A DNA stretch of 64,000 nucleotides, from the NCBI RefSeq assembly GCF_040869045.1, contig NC_090322.1:83680267-83744266 (forward strand), written 5' to 3'. Of the stretch, positions 38,968 to 48,268 are shown in pieces. The first letter of the stretch is position 1. Every line of letters begins with the position of its first letter. A program made the translations under genes and the position numbers. The notes beneath the pieces are model-generated. The model saw nothing but the letters and a program-made list of their open reading frames with translations, ran no database searches and was not told where the DNA came from. The DNA is from Eurosta solidaginis (Eukaryota > Arthropoda > Insecta > Diptera > Tephritidae).

Positions 38968-39168
38968 CAAGCAATTTTTTTTAATTTTATAATTTATTTA
39001 ATAATTTGGGAAAAATTAAACAACGTGACATCAGGACGGACAAGGCGACAGCTGTTTCGATTATACCTTGTAAATCTCTTAAAAGCCTTTTCTACCGGGA
39101 GTGGGATTCGAACCCGCACTCCTACGATAGTTGAAATTGTTACAAACGCATTCAGCTACGTCATGCCT
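38968..39168 (-). mobile_element. tRNA-headed SINE, copy 2 (intact B box)
   Basis: Same element as 33710-33909, here with a perfect B box GGTTCGAATCC (minus strand, 39104-39114) and A box TAGCTGAATGC (39148-39158), spaced as in tRNA genes and tRNA-derived SINEs. The acceptor-stem halves do not pair well, so this is a SINE head rather than a tRNA gene. The body ends in an A-rich tail on the minus strand near 38975. Confidence 0.68.
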
Positions 39169-39413
39169 TAGTTGTTGTAAAGTTTTTCCCAATTGCCTTC
39201 TTTTGCATATATTAATCTTCTTCACGCCACATACTTCGTATGTAATTATGTGTTGAAGATATGCATGTTGGTAAGGCTATTTCAGAGAAACTCGGTATTG
39301 TTGCTGTTTTTGTTCTATTTATAGAACTACAACGAATTAACCAAATGTTGTCTGTTTTTATGAGTTAATCGGCGATTTCCCGTATTGCTTTAAATGTATG
39401 AAAACATTTATTT

Positions 39414-39516
39414 CAAGCAATTTTTTTTAATTTTATAATTTATTTAATAATTTGGGAAAAATTTAAACAACGTGATATCAGGACGGACAAGGCGACAGCT
39501 GTTTCGATTATACCTT
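39414..39516 (-). mobile_element. Head-less partial SINE copy
   Basis: About 100 bp matching the body and tail of the SINE at 38968-39066 (CAGGACGGACAAGGCGACAG is shared), without the tRNA-like head. Because it sits in sequence absent from copy 1, it is a separate insertion, 5'-truncated. Confidence 0.65.
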
Positions 39517-40154
39517 ATTGTTTTTGGCTTATGAAAAAAAAATAATAATAAATTAATTATTTTCCACCGTTTGCAGCATAAGTCTTTGAATTAAACATTT
39601 TTAGTCACACAAAAAAAAAAAGAGAAAGGGAGAGAGAGCAAAAAGAGCTGCAAATTTAAACAGTTACAGTTAATTAAGTTGCGCAGTTGGTTGCTTTTCA
39701 TTCAAAAAAAAGCTGCTTAAGTTAGCGTGCTTAAATTTAGACATAAAGAGTTGGTAACCTGTTGCCTACCATAATCGCTGTGAAAACAGCCAAAAAAGAT
39801 TAGAGTGTACCATGGTTCAACTATAATGTCTGTTCAAATTGTCAAAATCTCTTTATTGGTATTAGGCTAATAAAATGAAATGAAAACATAAAACATAGCA
39901 GTTTTTGTGTATATTAAGAAAATGTTGTCAATGTGTTGGTTTCATTTTGAGTTTGCCATCTCCTTTTGACAATCCCATCGACAATGCACTAACAGGGAAA
40001 ACATTTTACGGCTTTTTTACCGTAAGTGTATAAGAATATTAAGGTGCAACCAATCATGGACATGTAAGAGCGAATTAGACTGTTTTTTCTTTTTTTGTTT
40101 TTGTATTGTTAGTAAAACTTGCATTGTAAACATTTTAAGATTAACAAAAGTGTA

Positions 40155-40158
40155 TTGA
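40155..40158. repeat. Gypsy target-site duplication TTGA (left)
   Basis: TTGA at 40155-40158 just before the 5' LTR is repeated at 50320-50323 just after the 3' LTR. The empty site in copy 1 reads GTGTATTGATTTTTGAAG around 34503-34520 with a single TTGA. Four-base duplications are typical of errantiviruses. Confidence 0.92.
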
Positions 40159-40573
40159 AGTTACACGCATAGGTACCATAATACGGCACACCCTACGATC
40201 ACGTTGCTAAGCATGTCACTTATTTAGTTCAACAGAATAAAGTCGCTGACGCGGCACACGCGCAACCATCGATCAGGTCACCTTACATTAGTTATGGGAA
40301 TCGCACGCTAAGCATTTCCTGTTTACACAAGCGAGCAGTTCTGGGTAAAGCATGGGAACTGCAATGTAAACATTTTAGTTAATCGAAGAAGTTATTTAAG
40401 TAAGTTACAACGTATGTTTAGCGCAGTAGTTAATTAGCGTGCAAGTGGCACGAATAAATAAGTTGTGACGTTAATCTGAAATCGTTCTTTCTTTCATTTC
40501 ACAAGTATCGGAGGACAGTTAGTTCCTCCGCACCTTTAATTTTTTTACATCTCCCACGAGACGGGAGATAACT
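40159..40573 (+). repeat. Gypsy 5' LTR (415 bp)
   Basis: Starts AGTTACACGCATAGG and ends GGGAGATAACT, equal in length to 49905-50319. Six substitutions separate the two. AGTTA...AACT ends are characteristic of errantivirus LTRs. A CTCCCACGAGACGGGAG hairpin lies at the 3' end, and GGAGGAC...TTCCTCC forms another in R/U5-like sequence. The last T may be shared with the primer site. Confidence 0.93.
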
Positions 40574-40590
40574 GGCGCCCGAGCTTCGGA
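40573..40590 (+). promoter_or_regulatory. Primer binding site, tRNA-Lys-like
   Basis: TGGCGCCCGAGCTTCGGA immediately follows the 5' LTR. The leading TGGCGCC complements the 3' end of a lysine tRNA, the primer type known for Drosophila gypsy. The exact tRNA is not verified here. Confidence 0.78.
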
Positions 40591-40647
40591 GTACAGGGTT
40601 CGCGTCGCGTGTGTTAAGTGGAAAGCGCACCAAAAAAAAAAAAATTT

Positions 40648-40870
40648 GAAAATTCTCCAATCTAACAGTGAAAAGTGCAAGGAAAATAGAGAAAATTGAA
40701 AATTCCCCAATCTAACAGGGAAAAGTGAAAGAGAAAGAGAGAAAATTGAAAATTCTCCAACCTAACAGTGAAAAGTGCAAGAAAAATAGAGAAAATTGAA
40801 AATTCCCCAATCTAACAGGGAAAAGTGAAAGAGGAAGAGAGAAAATTGAAAATTCTCCAATCTAAACGCG
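40648..40870 (+). repeat. 50-bp tandem repeat x ~5 in the gypsy leader
   Basis: AATTCTCCAA / AATTCCCCAA landmarks recur at 40651, 40701, 40751, 40801 and 40851, exactly 50 bp apart, in alternating types (so really 100-bp dimers). Each unit reads GAAAATTGAAAATTCYCCAA then CTAACAG and GAAAAGTG. In Drosophila gypsy the leader between primer site and gag carries the Su(Hw) insulator array. Here the position is the same, but no TGCATA core motif is visible. Confidence 0.85.
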
Positions 40871-40954
40871 ACAAGAATCCTCAAATGAGACATTGGATTG
40901 TGTAGGTCACACGTATATTTTCTTACAGTTCTTATCTTTTCAGCATACCTAATC

Positions 40955-42308
40955 ATGAACGCCGACGAAATGAAGAAGTCGCTGACTGAAATGAATGGCG
41001 CCATGAACGCCATCCGCGCTCAGCTGAGGAGATTCGAGGAACGCCTCAAAAGCGTAGAATCGACGAACGCTGACGAGTCCATACAAGGACTTAGCCAAAC
41101 CCTAGAGAGACTAGAAAGTAGGGTAGAAGAGGTTCATCGGCAATCTGTCGATAGTGAGGCAACACCAGTAGAAGAGCCTCTTGTGACTCCTCAGACGGAG
41201 GAGGACATCAAAGAAATAGCAAGGTTACCAGATTGTGTGAAAGAACTTCAAGTGTTTGATGGATCTCGGGAGCACTATACCTCCTGGATCTATAGTGTAG
41301 AGCAGGTTTTAAGTGATTATAAGCCCGTTCGGCAAAAGCCAATATATAGGGCAATTTTAAGGCACATAAGATGCAAGATTAGGGGAGCGGCAGATGCCGC
41401 CTTGGTGTCTCACAATATTTTAGATTCGGATTGGAAGAAAATCAAGGAGATTCTCTCCTTGCATTATGCGGACGTTAGGGATATCGAAACCCTTGATCAG
41501 CAACTTACCCTCATGACCCAGGGGCGGCAAAAGTTGTCCGAATTCTATGCCCAAATAAACAAACAATTGCCACTCATGATAAATATGTGCACACAGAAAC
41601 GGTTAAGGCATTGGCCGAGGCACATAGACGAAGAGCCTTGGATGTCTTCATCAGGGGGCTAAACGGCGACTTGCCGACCTTGCTTCTTATGCAGAAGCCA
41701 AAATCCTTACCTGAGGCATATTCGTCATGCCTCACGTTCATGAACGTGGATCGGCGAAACGCTATTTACCGCCCCCACAGGTATTAAACAGAAGTGGCCG
41801 AATGTTCGGCGATTCGTACCAAACTCCATCACAGCGTTATTTTCCTCGCGGCAGCACAGACTACTCTGGCACACCGCAGAATCCGGCCCCGAACCATTCA
41901 AGGTACAATAATGCAACCCACTCTAATGGGAGCTTTATAGACCGACATCAAAATCAGAGGGGATTCAACTCCCCATACGCCAGGTCAGGGCAAACCAGGA
42001 ATAGCCACCAATCTGCGCAAAGCTGGCGCAACAACAGTGACCCCCCCACGGCTTTAAGAGCGGATGCCGGTGCATCCTCTCAAACCCGCCAGACAGGAAA
42101 TTCCAGGTTCTCTAGGTACGACGGGCCAAGGAAAAGTCAGTTTCCAACAAAATTTTCAAACAACGAAACAAACAAGAAACAAAAATTGTTTCATCTGGTG
42201 GCCGTAGACGAAAAGGAGGGAGAAGATGCCTCCAATGAACAAAAAGATTCGACAATTGACCAACTAAATTTTACAATGGGAGCCTCGTGTCCGGCGTACC
42301 ATATTTAG
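40955..42308 (+). pseudogene. gag: Gypsy gag, broken by two single-base frameshifts
   Basis: Start taken at ATG 40955 (MNADEMKK), just after a TTTTCAG. The N-terminal ~90 residues form a probable coiled coil (RRFEERLKSVES; LERLESRVEEVH). The capsid-like part starts near 41240 (FDGSREHYTSWIYSVEQVLS; ETLDQQLTLMTQGRQKLSEF). The frame shifts near 41590 into 41587-41787 (EAHRRRALDVFIRGLNGDLP) and again near 41770, at the CCCCC run, into 41727-42308. The last part is basic, Asn/Arg/Ser-rich and without a CCHC knuckle, as usual for errantivirus nucleocapsid. Both shifts equal the loss of one base. Gag would package the RNA and form the particle in the cytoplasm. Confidence 0.85.
42266..42272 (+). 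promoter_or_regulatory. Candidate -1 ribosomal frameshift site A AAT TTT
   Basis: In gag frame the codons CTA AAT TTT give the heptamer A-AAT-TTT, which fits X-XXY-YYZ slippery sites. Slipping back by one base enters the pol frame, which is open from this point (TTT TAC AAT GGG) through the protease. It lies 36 nt before the gag stop. No downstream pseudoknot was established. Confidence 0.6.
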
Positions 42309-45300
42309 AGTACGTCACTCAGGGTCAAGGTATATTAGAGTTCTTAGTTGACACCGGCGCAAATAAAAACTACATTAGCGAGCGCGTAGCCTTAAACACT
42401 ACCCCAGTGGAAAAACCATTCCATGTAATCTCGGCGGGGGGTAGAATCAAAATCGACAAGAAGGTTTACGGAAACTTTTTTCAGTTTGTTGGTAGGGATC
42501 TGCCGACTACATTCTTTGTCCTTCCCGGTCTAGAATCATTTGACGGGATAATAGGGGATGATACTCTCTTAGAAATTAAAGCGGTGTTAGATAGGGAACT
42601 CAATACCCTCATCCTTAAACCAGACATCCTTCTGCCTCTTAAGCGAAAGACTGCGCAACAAGTTAACTCCATTAATATAGTCATCCCCCTTGACAACTAT
42701 GTCACCGAACATACGAAAAGCAAGCTATATGGAATACTAGAAAAGTACGAAACTTTATTCGGTCCAGTCGACCAATCCACGGAAATTCAAACCAACCTCC
42801 AGGCTGAGATAAAAACAGTAACCGAAAACCCCATCTACACCAAAAGCTATCCCTACCCCGTCAATATGCGTGGAGAGGTCGAAAGACAAATTCAAGAACT
42901 GCTTTCACAAGGCATCATCCGTCCGTCAAAGAGTCCCTATAACTCCCCCCTATGGATTGTCCCAATGAAATCCGGCTCGGATGAAGAAAAGAAATACCGG
43001 ATGGTCATTGATTTTAAAAGGTTAAACGCCGTAACGATTCCCGATACATATCCCATCCCGGACATCAACGGGACTATTGCCAGCCTTGGCGAAGCCAAAT
43101 ATTTTACCACACTGGATTTAACGTCAGGATTCCATCAAATCCCAATGAAAAAGTGTGACATCCCTAAAACGGCATTTTCCACCATGAATGGAAAATATGA
43201 ATTCCTGCGACTTCCTTTCGGGCTAAAGAATGCGCCCTCTATCTTCCAAAGAATGATAGACGATGTCCTCAAAGAATTTATAGGTCGAATTTGTTTTGTA
43301 TATATCGACGATATAATTATCTTCAGCAAGGACGAGGCCACCCATTTGGAGGACATCGAAACAATTCTTTTTAGACTACTAGACGCGGGACTTAAAGTTA
43401 ACCTCAAAAAAACACAGTTTTTAAAAAGAAGCGTTGAATTTCTGGGATATATAGTAACCTCCGAAGGAATCCTGCCAGATCCTAAGAAAATAAATTCGAT
43501 AAGAAATCTGTTGCCACCCTCAAATCTAAAAGAGCTCAAAAGTTTTTTAGGTTTAACTTCTTACTATAGGAAATTTATTCGGGACTACGCCAAAATCGCG
43601 AAACCGCTCACTAACCTCACAAGGGGTGAACACGCACAAGTTAAGGCTACGCAGTCCAAAAAAGTGCCAATATCACTAGACAGGGACGCCCTTAGGGCAT
43701 TCGATGACCTTAAGGAAATGTTGACAACATCAGAAGTCCTAACACTTCCCAACTTCGAAAAAACCTTTAACTTAACAACAGACGCCTCAGACTACGCTAT
43801 TGGCGCGGTATTGTCGCAGGACTATGATGGTAAAGACAAGCCAATTGCGTTTATATCGAGAAACTTAGCAACCATAGAGGAAGGGTACGCTACAAACGAA
43901 AAAGAGATGCTCGCCATCGTTTGGGCATTAGACAATCTGCGAAATTACTGTATGGTGCCAGGAAAATACGTATATTCACCGACCACCAACCACTAACTTT
44001 CTCCCTCAGCAATCGCAACTACAATGCTAAGCTGAAGCGATGGAAAGCCCGGATCGAAGAGTACAATTATGAACTTATCTACAAACCCGGAAAATCTAAC
44101 GTCGTGGCTGATGCCCTTTCTCGTCTAAAAACCCAAGTAAACCAATTGACGGATTCAATGCCGCCCACATCCGAGGTCGGTAGTCAGAATGCAACCATGG
44201 GATCAGATTCCGATACAGTCCATAGCGCAGAACAGGATAACACAGACCTGATCCCCTTCGTGGAAGTACCACTAAATGTTTTCAGAAACCAAATTGTGTT
44301 CGGGGCAGACTTCAAATCTACGAAGAACCGCACCCTGGACACTCACGCCACTACGTAGGGATAGAAAACATTAGTGAAAACGAACTAATTAGCATCTTGA
44401 AAGAAAAACTGAGCCCAAATGTCATCAATGGTATCAAAATACCGGAAGATCAGTTAGGTCTATTACAGAGAGTTTATTTAGACCATTTTACCAACTACAA
44501 GGTACGAATAGCGCAAACCCTTGTGGAGGACTTAAGAAATCCAGATAGTGTGTGTGAAGCAATAGCAAAGGAGCACAAGAGGGCTCACCGTAATGCCACG
44601 GAGAATAGGAAACAACTTCTCGAGCGTTGCTATTTTCCCAATATGAGCAGTCAAATTAGGAAATATGTACTGGCTTGTGAGACGTGTAGACTCAGTAAGT
44701 ACGACAGGCACCCCCATAGGCCAGAATTACAGGCTACACCAATCCCATCGCGACCATGCGAGATCCTTCACTTAGATATATTCGAAATTCAAGGGAAAAA
44801 ATTTTTAAGTTGCATCGATAAATTTTCTAAATTCGCAAAGCTTTTTCACATCAGAAACAAAGGAACCCTGCACCTTAGGCAAAAAATAGTGAAACTTCTG
44901 CACTATTTCACCACCCCTAGAATTTTAGTCACTGATAACGAACGCGGATTGATTAGCCCTGTTATACAAAGCTTGTTAGAATCTCTAGGAATTCAGCTTT
45001 ACCGCACCCCAACTCAGAGGAGCGAGGTGAACGGCCAAATCGAGAGATTTCACTCTACGTTACTTGAAATTTTTAGATGCCTAAAGGCGGAGACTGAAGC
45101 CCTCAGGACCAAGGAACTTGTTATCATAGCTGTAGATCGCTATAATAATTCAGTCCACTCGGTAACGAACAAAAGACCAACAGACATATTTTTTAATCGC
45201 TCACAAGCCTCCAACTTCCAAGAACTCCTTGACCAGAGCAGAAAAGTGAATATCCAAATTAAAGCACTATTGAGGGAAAAGCAAATGTCTCAGATAAAAA

Positions 45301-45518
45301 GACACAATAAAAAAAGGATGCTACCGGAGCGTTATGACGAAAATGACGTCATATACGTGAAGGATAAGCAAATAAAGGGGAAGCAAAAACCTCTATACAA
45401 GAAAGAAATCGTTTCAAAAGACAATAAAGTTTCAGTCACCACACCTAGTGGGAAAAAAATTCATAAACTCCACATTAAAAATATAAAAAGAAGGGGACAA
45501 ACTGCCCCCACACAATAA
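42269..45518 (+). pseudogene. pol: Gypsy pol: protease, reverse transcriptase, RNase H, integrase (two frameshifts)
   Basis: Frame 1 (to 43996) has the protease (FLVDTGANKNYISE; Asp codon at 42350), then RT with FKRLNAVTIPDTYPIPDI, LRLPFGLKNAPSIFQRM and the catalytic YIDD at 43301-43312, then the start of RNase H (LTTDASDYAIGAVLSQD). A one-base loss near 43945 moves reading to 43921-44358 (FTDHQPLTFSLSN; SNVVADALSRL). Another near 44320 moves it to the integrase frame, open to 45518. Integrase shows HHCC (EHKRAH; CETC) and D-D-E at codons 44775, 44934 and 45042, giving the usual D-x35-E spacing. All catalytic residues seen are intact, so the frameshifts are the only obvious lesions. Confidence 0.9.
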
Positions 45519-45744
45519 AACAAACAAACATACAAAAAACATGAAAAGAAATTATAAAAGATCTGGCACCAAGAGGGAGTTTATCTAACAAGAGCGGGCT
45601 TGTAAGTGGGACAAATCGTGCCTTAGTAGGCTCGTGGTGCCATCGAATTTGACAAATGGCTACACTACTTCCAAACGGGATTCTGGCGATCTCCCCATAG
45701 CTGGTTCGAGAAATGTTTAACACCTCTGGTCCAGGAGAAAAAAG
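45519..45744 (+). other. Pol-env spacer, unique part
   Basis: About 225 bp after pol, with no ORF supported. It includes AAGATCTGGCACCAAGAGGG and an AGTTTATCTAACAAG stretch. No similarity to the repeats that follow. Confidence 0.5.
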
Positions 45745-46055
45745 AAAAATTTGAGCTTATGCGCCTAATCCGCTAACCAAATATTTATTTAATTCTCTGC
45801 GCCTAATCCGTAGATGAAAAAGGAAAAAAGAAAAATTTGAGCTTATGCGCCTAATCCGCTAAGCAAATATTTATTTAATTCTCTGCGCCTAATCCGTAGA
45901 TGAAACAGAAAAAATTTGAGCTTATGCGCCTAATCCGCTAAGCAAATATTTATTTAATTCTCTGCGCCTAATCCGTAGATGAAAAAGAAAAAAAGAAAAA
46001 TTTGAGCTTATGCGCCTAATCCGCTAAGCAAATTAATATTTAATTCTCAAAAAAA
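45745..46055 (+). repeat. ~80-bp tandem repeat x4 in the pol-env spacer
   Basis: TTGAGCTTATGCGCCTAATC begins at 45751, 45837, 45916 and 46002 (periods 86, 79 and 86 bp). Each unit holds two copies of GCGCCTAATCCG, followed once by CTAAGC and once by TAGATG. Length changes sit in the A-rich joint. No coding potential. Confidence 0.88.
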
Positions 46056-46084
46056 AAAAAAAAATTTTTAACAAAAACAAATAA

Positions 46085-47683
46085 ATTGTTTTTGTTTTTA
46101 TCGGCCTATTGATAAATCATTCAAGGTTCGAATCGAGCTCAAGGCCAGAACAATAATTTTTTTCCAATGATAATTATTGTTATTTTTTAATTTTTCTAAA
46201 TTTGAAAAATTGAATTTTGTTTTTGGAATAGTAAGTAGAAAATTTTTCAGACAACCTACCATAGCTGCGCAGATAGATCCATTTCGAAGGGTGCTAAGTC
46301 TTCATCATCAGTACGCTTTAGGCATGCTGCGCTAACCATTTAGCTATACAGCGGTGGTTTGTTTGACTGGCAAATTTGCTACTTCTATTCCTTTTTACCA
46401 ACTATATTTATTCAGTGTTGCGCCATCTGGTGCAAAGCACTGATAATGCTGGATTTTTGTTTATTGTCAATTACTTTGTTTGACATTCCCAAGTGCTCAT
46501 GGTTTATTAACAATTGTTTTTGTTTTTATCGGCCTATTGATAAATCATTCAAGGTTCGAATCGAGCTCAAGGCCAGAACAATAATTTTTTTCTAATGATA
46601 ATTATTGTTATTTTTTAATTTTTCTAAATTTGAAAAATTGAATTTTGTTTTTGGAATAGTAAGTAGAAAATTTTTCAGACAACCTGCCATAGCTGCGCAG
46701 ATAGATCCATTTCGAAGGGTGCTAAGTCTTCATCATCAGTACGCTTTAGGCATGCTGCGCTAACCATTTAGCTATACAGCGGTGGTTTGTTTGACTGGCA
46801 AATTTGCTACTTCTATTCCTTTTTACCAACTATATTTATTCAGTGTTGCGCCATCTGGTGCAAAGCACTGATAATGCTGGATTTTTGTTTATTGTCAATT
46901 ACTTTGTTTGACATTCCCAAGTGCTCATGGTTTAGTAACAATTGTTTTTGTTTTTATCGGCCTATTGATAAATCATTCAAGGTTCGAATCGAGCTCAAGG
47001 CCAGAACAATAATTTTTTTCTAATGATAATTATTGTTATTTTTTAATTTTTCTAAATTTGAAAAATTGAATTTTGTTTTTGGAATAGTAAGTAGAAAATT
47101 TTTCAGACAACCTGCCATAGCTGCGCAGATAGATCCATTTCGAAGGGTGCTAAGTCTTCATCATCAGTACGCTTTAGGCATGCTGCGCTAACCATTTAGC
47201 TATACAGCGGTGGTTTGTTTGACTGGCAAATTTGCTACTTCTATTCCTTTTTACCAACTATATTTATTCAGTGTTGCGCCATCTGGTGCAAAGCACTGAT
47301 AATGCTGGATTTTTGTTTATTGTCAATTACTTTGTTTGACATTCCCAAGTGCTCATGGTTTATTAACAATTGTTTTTGTTTTTATCGGCCTATTGATAAA
47401 TCATTCAAGGTTCGAATCGAGCTCAAGGCCAGAACAATAATTTTTTTCTAATGATAATTATTGTTATTTTTTAATTTTTCTAAATTTGAAAAATTGAATT
47501 TTGTTTTTGGAATAGTAAGTAGAAAATTTTTCAGACAACCTGCCATAGCTGCGCAGATAGATCCATTTCGAAGGGTGCTAAGTCTTCATCATCAGTACGC
47601 TTTAGGCATGCTGCGCTAACCATTTAGCTATACAGCGGTGGTTTGTTTGACTGGCAAATTTGTTACTTCTATTCCTTTTCGCC
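46085..47683. repeat. 428-bp tandem repeat x ~3.7 in the pol-env spacer
   Basis: ATTGTTTTTGTTTTTATCGG begins at 46085, 46513, 46941 and 47369, exactly 428 bp apart. Units are nearly identical, differing at a few bases. The fourth stops at about 47683. Each unit holds a tRNA-like segment on the minus strand: an A-box match TAGCTAAATGG (46336-46346 in unit 1) in D-arm-like context, and AAGGTTCGAATCGAG on the plus strand, close to a B box. So the unit may descend from a tRNA-derived SINE. The three 78-codon ORFs repeated in it are by-products of the repetition. Confidence 0.88.
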
Positions 47684-47686
47684 TTT

Positions 47687-47859
47687 CCTTCGAAATGGAT
47701 CTATCTGCGCAGCTATGGCAGGTTGTCTGAAAAATTTTCTACTTACTATTCCAAAACAAAATTCAATTTTTCAAATTTAGAAAAATTAAAAAATAACAAT
47801 AATTATCATTAGAAAAAAATTATTGTTCTAGCCTTGAGCTCGATTCGAACCTTGAATGA
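47687..47859. repeat. Inverted partial copy of the 428-bp unit
   Basis: From CCTTCGAAATGGATC to GATTCGAACCTTGAATG the sequence is the reverse complement of about 170 bp of the 428-bp unit, including the segment between TTCAAGGTTCGAATC and ATCCATTTCGAAGG. With the preceding direct units it can form a long hairpin. It closes the repeat block within the gypsy spacer. Confidence 0.85.
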
Positions 47860-48268
47860 AAAACAAATAAACAAATAAAAATAAAATTAAAATATTAATC
47901 CAATGAAAAAGGATACAAAAAAAAAGACAACCAAAATGTTTCACCTTTTTAATTTTCCTAATTTTTTGTTCCCTTTTTATTTTTGAAACCCTTTGTAATA
48001 ACAGTATAAAGCAAAATTTTTAAATTTTATTTTAATCTTCCCCACTAATCATAATTTGTAAACCACCGACACATTAACAAATTAACATCGCTAGAAAGGC
48101 GAAAATCCTAAACTAAAACAGTAACGCTAGTTTAATGATAATCAATCTAATCTTAAGAATTCTGCTTACTAATAATACTTTCCTACTATCAATAACATTT
48201 TTTTCTTTTTTATTAAATAGATAACCGTAACTTAGTACTTAGAACATAACAACCACTAACTACATTAA
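47860..48268 (+). other. AT-rich spacer before env
   Basis: No gene. AT-rich, with in-frame stops up to 48266. It contains pyrimidine-rich runs ending in TTAAATAG (48220) and, just downstream, CTTGCGTTGCAG (48283-48294), the better candidate for the env splice acceptor. Confidence 0.5.

Larger units (their letters stand above)
38327..40158. other. Non-coding segment X of duplication copy 2
   Basis: Equivalent to 33163-34508. Contains a ~61-bp stretch bounded by TGACACAA and TTGTGTCA (38598-38658) absent from copy 1, the exon-like CAA/CAC block with a GTAAAT donor (about 38685-38935), the SINE copies at 38968-39168 and 39414-39516, and AT-rich DNA up to the gypsy target site at 40155-40158. 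No gene recognised. Confidence 0.5.

Noticed and set aside
39104..39158. Functional tRNA gene on the minus strand
   Set aside because: The boxes are good, but the acceptor and anticodon stems do not form well and a SINE body with an A-rich tail follows.
40648..40870. Su(Hw) insulator identical to that of Drosophila gypsy
   Set aside because: No TGCATA core motif is visible in the 50-bp units; only the position corresponds.
46359..47451. Three identical 78-codon ORFs in the 428-bp repeats
   Set aside because: They recur only because the repeat does, have no recognisable domain, and the start codon used is not ATG.
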